A stretch of DNA of 64,000 nt from UBA9732 sp963599445. Lineage in GTDB: Bacteria; Spirochaetota; Spirochaetia; Sphaerochaetales; Sphaerochaetaceae. The translations under genes and the position numbers were made by a program. Below the pieces are notes generated by a model. The model searched no databases. It saw only the letters and a list, made by a program, of their open reading frames with translations, and was not told the origin of the DNA. Of this stretch, positions 41,495 through 50,386 are shown in pieces. Position 1 is the stretch's first letter, and each line of letters opens with the position of its first letter. The stretch lies in NCBI GenBank assembly GCA_963599445.1, contig CAVBWZ010000007.1, positions 1 to 64,000 on the forward strand, written 5' to 3'.

Positions 41495-42344
41495 CCCGCA
41501 CGCAGGAAACGGAAACGGATTTGCACAGGCCAAGAAGCTGAGTGCCGTCCTCACGCACGACACACTGGACTTCGTCGATGTGACGGAAATCAAGAGCTAT
41601 GCCGATTTCATTGAAAACACCCCTTCCCAGGACGGAATAATCCTAGCCGGAGGAGATGGCACGCTCAACCGATTCATAAACGACTGCAACTCAAACAATG
41701 CCCTACAAAAAGTGATTTCCCGTGAAATCCAGTACTATCCAGCAGGAAGCGGCAACGATTTTCTAAGAGACCTTGGAATTGCAGACCCAAAGAAACCAAT
41801 CGTCATAAACAAATATCTTGAAAACCTTCCAACCGTGGAGGTGAAGGGAAAGAAGCACCTTTTCCTCAATGGCATAGGCTATGGAATAGATGGATACTGC
41901 TGCGAGGAAGGAGACAAACTCAGAGGCAAGTCCGACAAGCCCGTCAACTACACCGCAATAGCAATCAAAGGCCTGCTTTTCCACTACAAACCAACAAGCG
42001 CAACCGTCACTGTTGACGGAAAGAAGCACACATACAAGCATGTGTGGCTTGCACCTACCATGAACGGGCGTTTCTATGGAGGAGGAATGATACCGACCCC
42101 TGCACAAGACAGGCTCGCTCAGCCTCGTACACTCTCCGTAATGGTATTCCGCAGCGCAAGCAAGCTCAAGGCCCTCATGGTGTTCCCCTCCATCTTCAAA
42201 GGCGAACACATCAAAAAAAAGAAGGTCGTCGAGATTCTTTCAGGCAAGGACATAACCGTTGAGTTCGATAGACCTTCTCCTCTTCAGATAGACGGCGAGA
42301 CCATAACAGGAGTCTCCTCCTACCACGCAACCGCAGCAAAATAG
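41472..42344 (+). CDS. Diacylglycerol kinase, DAGK catalytic-domain family
   Basis: 290 aa soluble lipid kinase of the DgkB/YegS type. Opening strand YHVLYNPHAGNGNG, then the nucleotide motif LAGGDGTLNRF and YPAGSGNDFLRDLG; C-terminal DGE motif in QIDGETI. Phosphorylates diacylglycerol to phosphatidate, which feeds back to phospholipid synthesis, consistent with plsC upstream. Start at ATG 41472 inside the end of plsC; the longer frame from a TTG at 41427 is not supported. Other lipid substrates of the family, such as sphingosine-like bases, cannot be excluded. Confidence 0.88.
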   Translation: MTYHVLYNPHAGNGNGFAQAKKLSAVLTHDTLDFVDVTEIKSYADFIENTPSQDGIILAGGDGTLNRFINDCNSNNALQKVISREIQYYPAGSGNDFLRDLGIADPKKPIVINKYLENLPTVEVKGKKHLFLNGIGYGIDGYCCEEGDKLRGKSDKPVNYTAIAIKGLLFHYKPTSATVTVDGKKHTYKHVWLAPTMNGRFYGGGMIPTPAQDRLAQPRTLSVMVFRSASKLKALMVFPSIFKGEHIKKKKVVEILSGKDITVEFDRPSPLQIDGETITGVSSYHATAAK

Positions 42345-42349
42345 AACAT

Positions 42350-42985
42350 TCAACGAACCTTCCTGACAGGGTGCCTTATGACGGTCCTCCACTTCTCTGG
42401 AGCGACCTTTCTGGCATCCGACAGGTATATCTCGTGGTGCAGTCTTGTAGTCGAGAAGTCGTTTTCATAGCCGTTATCAGAAACGAAGGCATCCATCAGT
42501 GCAATGGTTGCCGGTTCGTTGTCGAACGGCCCAACGTGCAGGATCTGCACACATAGCCCCTCCTCAACAGTAAGGAACTCCGCACCAGAGCAGTCCAGCC
42601 CCTTCTTCTTGAAAGCCGTCTGGACAGCCCAGTCGAAATCGGTCTTCGTTATGAAATCAGGAAGGCGTATCACGGATATCCAGTTGAACGTCTCCTTGCT
42701 CGAATAGTCTATGCCATCAAAGCCGTCCTGCCACCAGAAACCTTCAAGAGGAGGAACCACGTACTCGAAGAAGCCTTCTATCTCATGGCCGGATTTGCGG
42801 CTCATCCTAAGGGTATACGCCACAGCATATAGGACTTCGATCGCCTTCTTGTAGGCCCCACCCTCTTCGTTGGGATTTCCCTTTCCTCTGACCGCAATGT
42901 AATTGGCATTAGGAACATCCACAATCTCAGGGGTGCATTTGGGCATGTAGAACTCTTTGTATTCCTTCTTGAAATCGAACGCCAT
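42350..42985 (-). CDS. GyrI-like small-molecule-binding protein
   Basis: 211 aa. Matches stand-alone GyrI-like proteins (SOUL/GyrI fold): MAFDFKKEYKEFYMP, VPNANYIAVRGKGNPNEE, EGFFEYVVPPLEGFWW and LHHEIYLSDARKVAPEKWRTVIRHPV, the C-terminal signature. These proteins bind or hydrolyse small compounds and some counter gyrase inhibitors or cyclopropanoids. Here no DNA-binding domain is attached. GGAGG lies 7 nt upstream of 42985. Divergent from a MATE exporter gene with 128 bp between, a pairing that suggests a detoxification role, but this is inference. Confidence 0.85.
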   Translation of the reverse strand: MAFDFKKEYKEFYMPKCTPEIVDVPNANYIAVRGKGNPNEEGGAYKKAIEVLYAVAYTLRMSRKSGHEIEGFFEYVVPPLEGFWWQDGFDGIDYSSKETFNWISVIRLPDFITKTDFDWAVQTAFKKKGLDCSGAEFLTVEEGLCVQILHVGPFDNEPATIALMDAFVSDNGYENDFSTTRLHHEIYLSDARKVAPEKWRTVIRHPVRKVR

Positions 42986-43047
42986 AACAAAACCTCCAAA
43001 CGAAGCACTACGAGACAGCAAGTACAGACGCCACATCGCACACAATA

Positions 43048-43075
43048 TGATAACATATAATAAGTATATTGTAAA
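43048..43075 (-). promoter_or_regulatory. Promoter of the GyrI-like gene
   Basis: Minus-strand TTTACA (43070-43075), 16 bp, TTATCA (43048-43053), in an AT-rich divergent region. A plus-strand TATAAT at 43087-43092 probably belongs to the MATE gene. Confidence 0.5.
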
Positions 43076-43113
43076 GCAAAACGTCCTATAATACGAACCA
43101 GGAGCATATAGAC

Positions 43114-44466
43114 ATGCAAAGGAACCTCACCACTGGCAGCATACTCAAGAACGTCGTCCACTTCTCTTTGCCGTACCTTCTCTCCTACTTCCTCCAAACC
43201 CTCTACGGAATGGCGGACCTCTTCATAATTGGCCAGTACGAAGGCGTGGCAAGCACCACTGCAGTATCCATAGGTTCTCAGGTCATGCACATGATAACGG
43301 TCATAATCGTAGGGCTTGCAATGGGTTCGACTGTGAACATAGGCCAAGCCGTGGGAGGTAACGATGGCAAGAGAACCGCATCATGCATAGGCAACACCAT
43401 AACGTTGTTCATGGGGGTTTCAGCTGCATTGACAGCCATTCTTCTTCTTCTCAGAAGGCCAATCGCACTTGCGATGTCCACACCACAGCAGGCACTTGAA
43501 GGGACCATCGACTACCTTACGATATGCTTCATTGGAATCCCCTTCATAACCGCATATAACATAATAAGCTCCATCTTCCGTGGTTTGGGCGACAGCAAAA
43601 GTCCAATGTACTTCATTGCTGTGGCCTGCGCAGCGAACATCGGTCTGGACTATTTTTTCATGGGTGCGTTGCATCTGGGGCCTGCAGGTGCGGCTTTGGG
43701 CACGACGTTGTCCCAAGCCATAAGCGTCGTGGTCTCGATTGTCGTCGTCCGAAGAACCGCTACCGGCATCACGCTGAAAAAAGACGATTTCAAGCCAAAG
43801 AAAGGCATCATGGGAGGCCTTCTCAGAGTTGGAATCCCAATCGCGGTTCAGGACGGGCTCATCCAGGTTGCGTTCATAGTCATCACGGTGATTGCAAACC
43901 GTAGAGGCCTAAACGATGCCGCTGCCGTGGGAATAGTCGAAAAAATCATGTCATTCATCTTCCTCGTGCCATCGTCGATGCTTTCAACGGTATCGGCATT
44001 GGGAGCTCAGAACATAGGGGCGGGCAAGCCTGAACGGGCAAAGGCGACCATGCGCTACGGCATCCTCATAACGACCTGCTTTGGACTTGCAGTAGTGGCG
44101 CTCATGCAGTTCTACGCAAGCTCCTTCGTGGCCCTATTCACGGACAGTTCCACTCGGGATGGCCTACAGGTCGTAACCATGGGAGGCCAGTATCTAAGGG
44201 GCTATATCTGGGACTGCCTCTTTGCAGGCATACACTTCTGCTTCAGCGGCTATTTCTGCGCATGTGGAAAGTCAGGGCTTTCGTTCGTGCACAACATCAT
44301 AGCCATAGCCCTCGTGCGTATACCCGGCGTGTACATCACCTCAAAGATGTTCGCAGACACGCTGTTCCCAATGGGCTTGGCCACCGCCGCAGGGTCGCTT
44401 TTGTCCGTACTCATATGCCTTGCGATGTACGCCATGCTTTCACGCAAAGAATCGAGAACCAACTGA
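43114..44466 (+). CDS. MATE family efflux transporter
   Basis: 450 aa with twelve predicted membrane helices. Family pattern: NVVHFSLPYLLSYFLQTLYGMADLFIIGQY at the N-terminus, a second-half repeat GGLLRVGIPIAVQDGLIQ, and GAQNIGAGKPERAKATMRYG. Exports cationic drugs or metabolites against Na+ or H+. AGGAG lies 9 nt before the ATG; a TATAAT -10 lies about 22 bp upstream. Convergent with the pectin locus. Substrate not determinable. Confidence 0.93.
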   Translation: MQRNLTTGSILKNVVHFSLPYLLSYFLQTLYGMADLFIIGQYEGVASTTAVSIGSQVMHMITVIIVGLAMGSTVNIGQAVGGNDGKRTASCIGNTITLFMGVSAALTAILLLLRRPIALAMSTPQQALEGTIDYLTICFIGIPFITAYNIISSIFRGLGDSKSPMYFIAVACAANIGLDYFFMGALHLGPAGAALGTTLSQAISVVVSIVVVRRTATGITLKKDDFKPKKGIMGGLLRVGIPIAVQDGLIQVAFIVITVIANRRGLNDAAAVGIVEKIMSFIFLVPSSMLSTVSALGAQNIGAGKPERAKATMRYGILITTCFGLAVVALMQFYASSFVALFTDSSTRDGLQVVTMGGQYLRGYIWDCLFAGIHFCFSGYFCACGKSGLSFVHNIIAIALVRIPGVYITSKMFADTLFPMGLATAAGSLLSVLICLAMYAMLSRKESRTN

Positions 44467-44498
44467 GAACCTTATAAAAGCCTTCGCTCTGAGACGTC

Positions 44499-46520
44499 TT
44501 AGAGGTCTGAGACGTTATGTGTCTTGAGCCATCTTGGGAACGAGAACTCTCCCCTATAGTTCGAAGCATTGTAGCTGGGATATTTCTCTGGAGAGTAGAT
44601 AACATCGCTTACCTTGGACTCTCTGTCCTGGGTGTAGACGAACAGCCTCTTTCTATCCCAAACGACAATCCCATCCCTTCCTCCATCCAAAGATTCCAGA
44701 ACCTCACAGCAAAGTGTGGGATGTCCGTCATCAGGGAATGGGACGACGACATCCCCCGTTCCATCCATCAAACCGCCATTGGAGGGATCCGCATTCAGAA
44801 GAACCAAATCCTGTCCGGATCCATCCCAGTTTACAGGAGCTATGACGTTGCCGTTGCAAAGCGCCTCTCTATGCCATATCTCCTTGCCTTTGGAGTCATG
44901 CATGTAGATTATGCCGTTGTTCTGCCAATATGTCGTAGTGCAGATTTGAAGGCCTTCCCTATCAGGATAGTAGTTTCCAACACTTATCCTTTGTCCATGT
45001 CCGTTTATATCCCTCAGAAGGATTTCGCCTTCCTTGGATACCAGCATGAACCCCTCCCATCCTGAAACAATTGCAAGGCAGGGCTCTGAATCATGGTCAT
45101 AGCGACCAAAGACGATCTCATCCGTGTGATCGGTTTCAATAGGCAAAGACCAGACAAGGGATCCATCGTGGTCGACCATGTTGTAGCATGAAAACAGTTC
45201 ATCCTTCCCGTCACCATCGAAATCGTAGTTGTAGGGGAAATGTCCGGTGTTGTACTTCGAGAACGTCCAAACGAAATCCAAATTGCTGTCATAGACCCAA
45301 AGACGGGAATACCTATCCTTCACAAGGATGTCGCTTGGCCTGTCTTTACCTGTAACATTGACGATACGGATTGCATCCACATTGAGCCTGTCAAAGGCAT
45401 AGCGTCCAAACTCAAGGCCCGTAACGCTTTTGGGATCCGCAGTGTTGAGAGGGGTGGGGATCTGTTTCCTTACCTCGCCGGTCCTGCCATCGAGGATTGC
45501 AATCTTGAAGTCATAGCTGACTATGACCTCGTCCACACCATCGTTGTCTATATCATAGATTTGGAAAGGAAGATCCGTCGTGAGCAGAATCACATCTTCG
45601 TCGTCTATGGGCTCTCCTTTCTGCCAGAGGACCTCTCCGCTTTCAAGGCTAACGGCTGTCAGACAGCTTATGAAAGGATAGCGATCCTTATAGACCCTCC
45701 TTTGATGTTGGGCGATGATGAAAAAGAGCTCTTCCGTTCCCGTGAGATGTCCAAACCTAATCTCCCTTCCAGCTCCAAAGTCCTTCAGATCTATCACCTT
45801 TGAAAGCTTCATCTGAGGGAATTTGGCCCTCTTCTCCGTCACCCTCTTCTCATCGCGGGAAATCCTTTCGTCAAACGCCTTCTTCTCATCGTTGGTCATT
45901 TCCACCAAGACCTTGGAATAGGCTGATGGCATAGAGGATGAAAGTGCAATGCAACCTTCCAAGTACATTTCATCCTTGACTTCAAAGACTTCCTCACCAT
46001 CCAAAAAGCATGTAAACGAACAGCCCTTGCACAAGACGCTCAAGGTATGGAAGGAATCAGTCGACCATTCGCAAACCTTCGAAGCCAGAACGGTACGCTC
46101 CATCTTGTTCACTCTGTGGAACTCTACACCATCCCCTTTCAGGTAAAAGCCATAGTGCATCATGCTTGTCTGATACCGGAATGCAATGCCCGATATCTCA
46201 TCCCTTCTGTATGCCCGCATGACGACCGACAGCCTGTAGTCGCACATACGGACATCCCCTTTTCTAAGGCAAGGGACCGCAGACCTTTCCTTTGGAGGTT
46301 TGATCCGCATCTGCTCCATGAAATGCCTTCCATCTAGGCAAGGAGAGGTCACAAGCCAGGAAGGACCTCTGTAGTTGAAGTCTGCAATGGGATCGAACCA
46401 TCCGCCTTTGTAGCCCTCTTCAGGATAGTAATGGTATTCCCCCATTGCAGAGTGGTCTCTGTCATAGGGGAAAGCACCAAGAGGAAACGAGGAGAAGTCT
46501 TCGAAGAGTATTGTATTCAT
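44499..46520 (-). CDS. Large beta-propeller (FG-GAP/VCBS-like) carbohydrate-locus protein
   Basis: 673 aa, no signal peptide. N-terminal ~200 residues look like a concanavalin-like jelly-roll (SGIAFRYQTSMMHYGFYLKGD); the rest is a beta-propeller with calcium-type loops DIDNDGVDEVI and DFDGDGKDELF and repeated VWS/LVWS blades. Similar propellers occur in rhamnogalacturonan lyases of family PL11, which fits the locus, but I cannot confirm catalytic residues. Last gene of the pectin operon; its ATG follows the stop of the Gfo/Idh gene by one base, with GGAG 7 nt upstream. Intracellular location would be unusual for a lyase; a binding or scaffold role is possible. Confidence 0.6.
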   Translation of the reverse strand: MNTILFEDFSSFPLGAFPYDRDHSAMGEYHYYPEEGYKGGWFDPIADFNYRGPSWLVTSPCLDGRHFMEQMRIKPPKERSAVPCLRKGDVRMCDYRLSVVMRAYRRDEISGIAFRYQTSMMHYGFYLKGDGVEFHRVNKMERTVLASKVCEWSTDSFHTLSVLCKGCSFTCFLDGEEVFEVKDEMYLEGCIALSSSMPSAYSKVLVEMTNDEKKAFDERISRDEKRVTEKRAKFPQMKLSKVIDLKDFGAGREIRFGHLTGTEELFFIIAQHQRRVYKDRYPFISCLTAVSLESGEVLWQKGEPIDDEDVILLTTDLPFQIYDIDNDGVDEVIVSYDFKIAILDGRTGEVRKQIPTPLNTADPKSVTGLEFGRYAFDRLNVDAIRIVNVTGKDRPSDILVKDRYSRLWVYDSNLDFVWTFSKYNTGHFPYNYDFDGDGKDELFSCYNMVDHDGSLVWSLPIETDHTDEIVFGRYDHDSEPCLAIVSGWEGFMLVSKEGEILLRDINGHGQRISVGNYYPDREGLQICTTTYWQNNGIIYMHDSKGKEIWHREALCNGNVIAPVNWDGSGQDLVLLNADPSNGGLMDGTGDVVVPFPDDGHPTLCCEVLESLDGGRDGIVVWDRKRLFVYTQDRESKVSDVIYSPEKYPSYNASNYRGEFSFPRWLKTHNVSDL

Positions 46521-46521
46521 C

Positions 46522-47808
46522 CTACCACTCCACAAGACCATCGATGTCAACAGGAAGCCCTGATGCAATGCTCTTGTTTGCAGCTATTCCTACAAGTGCA
46601 GACTTGATTCCATCAACGTAGTCCGCTGCACGGTTGAATTCGTCATGCGGAGGGCAAGGAAGGAAAACATCATCAAGAAGAACCGGATCACCTCCACCGT
46701 GACCTCCCTCTTTGGTTTCGACAGGAACCTCATACGCCGTTCCAAACATGGGACAGACCCTTATCTTATGGTAAACGGTCGCCCCTTCGCCGCTTTTGTC
46801 GCCTCCTGCGTTTATGTAGGGTTTCTCAAGTGCAGTGTATTCTATCCTTCCGGCACTTCCATTTATGCAAACGTTGAAGCCCTCCCAGGGAGAATACGAG
46901 AAAAGGGAATATGACATTTGAACGCCGTTCCTGTACTTGACGAGGACATTCATCGTATCTTCGATTGAGATGTCATCCCTGAACACGCTTCTGTCCCTTA
47001 TGTAGCCGCTATCGGCTTCTGCATCAAGGTACAAAGACTTGAGGGTTGGATTGGTTTCCATGTCGATGGCAAACGGATCACCCTTGGCTGCCTCCTGCCC
47101 ATGGCAACGATAATAGAACTTTTCCACACCCCGTTTCTCTGCAGCCTCCTTGCCATAGAAGTTCAGAGAACCAAGGGCAAAGACCTTCTCGGGCTCGGTG
47201 TTGAGCCAGAAATTCACAAGGTCGAAATGGTGTGTAGCCTTATGGACAAGAAGCCCGCCGCTGTTTGCCTTGCAGCTGTGCCATCTTCTATAGTAGTCGG
47301 CTCCATGGGTGGTGTTGAGAAGCCATTCGAAATGGACCTGGAAAGGAGTGCCAATGGCACCATCCCTTATCAGCTCCCTCATCTTCGTATGGTATGGGGA
47401 GTACCTATAGTTGAAAGTAACCCTCACGTGATGTCCTGTCCGTTTGACAGCATCTATTATCCTCTGGGCCCTTCTTTCGTCTATTGTTATAGGCTTCTCC
47501 GTCACTACGTCACAACCCTTCTCCAAGGCTCTTACGATATAGTCGTCATGGGTCCTGTCGACGGTCGTTACGATCACTATGTCCGGCTTTGTTTCATCGA
47601 TCATCCTCTCGAAATCATGAGGAAGATACATTGGGACTTCTTCAGCCCCCAACTTCGTAATCAAGGAATTCGCATACTTCATCCTTGTAAGGCTCAAATC
47701 ACAGAATCCAACGAGCTCGTCTACATCCTTGTATGTAGTTGCAATAGCTTCGTAGTACATACGGGCTCTTCCGCCTGTTCCAACCTGTGCATAACGTTTC
47801 TTGCTCAT
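46522..47808 (-). CDS. Gfo/Idh/MocA family oxidoreductase
   Basis: 428 aa NAD(P)-dependent sugar dehydrogenase. N-terminal Rossmann fold (AQVGTGGRARMYYEA) with the conserved EKP motif in CDVVTEKPIT; C-terminal alpha/beta sheet domain with a catalytic-type histidine in HKATHHFDLVNFW. AAGGAG lies 7 nt before the start. Encoded between GarD and the propeller protein; the operon needs an enzyme that oxidises galacturonate or a related sugar acid, and this is the best candidate, though the family is too diverse to assign the substrate from sequence. Confidence 0.85.
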   Translation of the reverse strand: MSKKRYAQVGTGGRARMYYEAIATTYKDVDELVGFCDLSLTRMKYANSLITKLGAEEVPMYLPHDFERMIDETKPDIVIVTTVDRTHDDYIVRALEKGCDVVTEKPITIDERRAQRIIDAVKRTGHHVRVTFNYRYSPYHTKMRELIRDGAIGTPFQVHFEWLLNTTHGADYYRRWHSCKANSGGLLVHKATHHFDLVNFWLNTEPEKVFALGSLNFYGKEAAEKRGVEKFYYRCHGQEAAKGDPFAIDMETNPTLKSLYLDAEADSGYIRDRSVFRDDISIEDTMNVLVKYRNGVQMSYSLFSYSPWEGFNVCINGSAGRIEYTALEKPYINAGGDKSGEGATVYHKIRVCPMFGTAYEVPVETKEGGHGGGDPVLLDDVFLPCPPHDEFNRAADYVDGIKSALVGIAANKSIASGLPVDIDGLVEW

Positions 47809-47853
47809 GGCTTCACTCCTTTCTTGAAATTATATTTCCATCTGACCGTATAC

Positions 47854-47892
47854 CGTCATCCAATCATGTCATTCAATCACGCCATCCAATCA
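47854..47892. repeat. Three tandem 13-bp repeats at the garD stop
   Basis: Units cgtcatccaatca, tgtcattcaatca and cgccatccaatca follow each other without gaps; the third includes the garD stop codon (47890-47892). Confidence 0.8.
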
Positions 47893-49416
47893 TGTGATCG
47901 GAGCTGGGTTGAAGACGAGGAAATCGTTGTAAAGATGATATTTCTCGGTGGCCGTTTTCTTCGTTCCACTGACGACGTCAAGGATATCGGAATAAAGGAT
48001 ATGGGCCATCTGGGGTATCGTCTTCTCGCCGGTGACCACGTATCCCGCATCCATATCGAATAGGTCCCCCCATTGCTCTTTCATGGAATGCTGTGTACAA
48101 ATCTTGTAGATTGGGATTTCCTGAAGACCATATGGCGTCCCGCGCCCCGTGCTGAAGAGTTGGAGGACGATGCCGGAGGCAAGCTGGCTGGAACCGCAAC
48201 CCAGATCGGATGCCGGAGTTGCAGCGAAGATGAGACCGTGGCACTTTGGAAACTCACCAGGACCTACGACCTCTGCAATTGGAGAGCTTCCGCTCTTTGC
48301 AATGGAACCCATGGCCTTTTCGACGATATTGCTAAGCCCTCCCTTCTTGTTGCCCGGAGTCGGATTCGCACTACGGTCAACGTGGCTGCGAGCCAAGTAG
48401 TTGTCATACCAAGAAATCTCGGACTTAAGGCGCTCTACGGCAGTCTCGTCCTGGCACCTGTCTGCAAGATAATGGACGCCATCGCGGACCTCGGTGACCT
48501 CAGAGAAAAGCACCTGTGCACCGCAGGCTGCAAGCATATCGAAGGCATAGCCTATCGTTGGGTTGGCGGAAATGCCGCTGAAGGCATCAGAGCCACCGCA
48601 TTGGGCGCCAATCCTCAGCTTCTCAAGAGGAAGCTCCACTCTTCTGCGGGCATTGAGGATTTCAAGCTTCTTCTTTGCCATTGCGCAGATACGGTCGATC
48701 ATCTCTCCATAGCCCTTGCAATCCTGAAGGATCAGCACATTTTCGCTGTTGTTCTCCTCCGGCTCAAGGATCATATCCATTTGAAGCTTTTCACAGCCAA
48801 GTCCAACGCAAAGGATCTGTCCGCCAAAGTTTGGATGGTGGATCATGTTGCGCACACCACGAATTGGAATGAAGGCTTCATCTGCGGCAATTGCAACGCC
48901 GCAACCGTAAGGATGAACGACAGCGACTACATCATCGACATTGGGGTAGTTTGGAAGCAGATCCCTTTTTATGATATCGACGGCATTGCGCACCACGCCG
49001 GCAACACAATGTACTGACATGGTGATACCAAGTATGTTTCTGCTGCCAGCCGGCAGATTCGGGCCATTGTCGTAGCCCATCCAAGTCCTGCGGGAAGGCA
49101 GATCCTTACAGACAGCGCCCTGCTTTCCAGCCTTCAGGGAGGAAACGGCCGGGGAGCTTGGAAGCTGCAGATTACGTTCGTTTATCCAACCACCGGCCTT
49201 GACGTCTTCAGTAAGATATCCTAGAAGGACACCATAACGGATTACGGCATCCCCCTTTCCAAGGTCCTCCAATGCAATCTTGTGCCCTTGTGGAATGTCA
49301 CAAAGAGCAACAAGAGGCATTGCGTCAACGCTATAGCCTTCGATGCTGTCCCCTGCTTTGGTAGGGCCAACCACTACAGCAACATTGTCCTGCTCCAATA
49401 TCCTAACCGCTTTCAT
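47890..49416 (-). CDS. garD: Galactarate dehydratase
   Basis: 508 aa. Dehydrates galactarate (mucate) to 5-dehydro-4-deoxyglucarate. An N-terminal SAF domain (~1-90) is followed by the UxaA/GarD catalytic core. It reads much closer to E. coli GarD than to altronate dehydratase: SVHCVAGVV, DLLPNYPNVD, YGCGVAI, GLGCEKLQ, QCGGSDAFSG, FSEVTEVRD, DRSANPTPGNKKGG and the terminal VFNPAPIT. Start taken at ATG 49416 (MKAVRILEQDN), although a frame to 49443 is open and neither has a strong ribosome site. With GarR and the DapA-like aldolase it forms a galactarate pathway. Confidence 0.93.
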   Translation of the reverse strand: MKAVRILEQDNVAVVVGPTKAGDSIEGYSVDAMPLVALCDIPQGHKIALEDLGKGDAVIRYGVLLGYLTEDVKAGGWINERNLQLPSSPAVSSLKAGKQGAVCKDLPSRRTWMGYDNGPNLPAGSRNILGITMSVHCVAGVVRNAVDIIKRDLLPNYPNVDDVVAVVHPYGCGVAIAADEAFIPIRGVRNMIHHPNFGGQILCVGLGCEKLQMDMILEPEENNSENVLILQDCKGYGEMIDRICAMAKKKLEILNARRRVELPLEKLRIGAQCGGSDAFSGISANPTIGYAFDMLAACGAQVLFSEVTEVRDGVHYLADRCQDETAVERLKSEISWYDNYLARSHVDRSANPTPGNKKGGLSNIVEKAMGSIAKSGSSPIAEVVGPGEFPKCHGLIFAATPASDLGCGSSQLASGIVLQLFSTGRGTPYGLQEIPIYKICTQHSMKEQWGDLFDMDAGYVVTGEKTIPQMAHILYSDILDVVSGTKKTATEKYHLYNDFLVFNPAPIT

Positions 49417-49478
49417 ACGCCTATACGCCTTCCCGCAAAACATCAGTAATCATACTTCTTATATGATTCTTTATGATC

Positions 49479-50363
49479 TTACTTTTCAATGGTTACGTTG
49501 CTGATCTTCTCGTAGTACTTTGCAAGCGCACTGTGGTCATCTGCACCGCAACCATCGTTCTTGACAGCCTGCATCATCTCCATGACCTGACCGGTGAGAG
49601 GTACATAGCCATTGATTGCATGTGCGGCATTGAGTGCATTCGTGAGGTCTTTGATATGAAGCTCAATTCTGAAACCTGGCTTGAAGTTCCTTGAAAGCAC
49701 CATTGGAGCCTTGGCATCCAAGACCGTGGAGCCAGCCAAGCCACCCCTGATAGCCTTATAGATCAGCTCCGGGTCTGCACCCATCTTGGTAGCAAAGGCC
49801 AAAGCCTCGCTCATAGCGGCGATATTGCAGGCAACCACAATCTGGTTTGCAAGCTTTGCAACGTTTCCAGCCCCAAGGTCGCCACAGCGCACAACGGAGC
49901 CAGCCATTGTCATAAGGAGCTCCCTATACTTCTCAATGGTCTCTTCCTTTCCACCGCACATGACGGAAAGCGTACCATCGATGGCCTTGGGTTCCCCACC
50001 GGAAACAGGGGCATCGACCATCTCAATGCCCTTCTTCGCCAACTCAGCACCAATGCTTCTGCTTTCGACAGGGTCGATGGAACTCATATCAATGACCACC
50101 AAGCCAGCCTTGCCCCCCTCGACGATTCCATCCTTGCCAAGAGCGACTTCCCTTACCTGAGGGCTGTTGGGGACCATTGTAATCACGACTTCACTGGCCT
50201 GTGCGACCTCAGCGGCGTTCTTCTTTCCTTTTGCACCCAAAGCCTCAAGCTCCTTCACCACGTCATCGTGTCTTGAATAGAAGCTGACTTCATGCCCAGC
50301 CTTGATGATATTCTTGCACATAGGCTTTCCCATAATCCCCAGTCCGATGAATCCAACTTTCAT
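49479..50363 (-). CDS. garR: 2-hydroxy-3-oxopropionate (tartronate semialdehyde) reductase
   Basis: 294 aa beta-hydroxyacid dehydrogenase reducing tartronate semialdehyde to glycerate with NAD(P)H. N-terminal GFIGLGIMGKPM dinucleotide site (G7-x-G9-x2-G12), substrate loop DAPVSGGEPKAIDGTL (117-132), catalytic K170 in GNVAKLANQ. Close to E. coli GarR throughout. AGAGG lies 7 nt before 50363. Located between the DapA-like gene and garD, consistent with processing the C3 product of the galactarate route. Confidence 0.94.
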   Translation of the reverse strand: MKVGFIGLGIMGKPMCKNIIKAGHEVSFYSRHDDVVKELEALGAKGKKNAAEVAQASEVVITMVPNSPQVREVALGKDGIVEGGKAGLVVIDMSSIDPVESRSIGAELAKKGIEMVDAPVSGGEPKAIDGTLSVMCGGKEETIEKYRELLMTMAGSVVRCGDLGAGNVAKLANQIVVACNIAAMSEALAFATKMGADPELIYKAIRGGLAGSTVLDAKAPMVLSRNFKPGFRIELHIKDLTNALNAAHAINGYVPLTGQVMEMMQAVKNDGCGADDHSALAKYYEKISNVTIEK

Positions 50364-50386
50364 TTCATTACCTCTCTTGTATTTAT

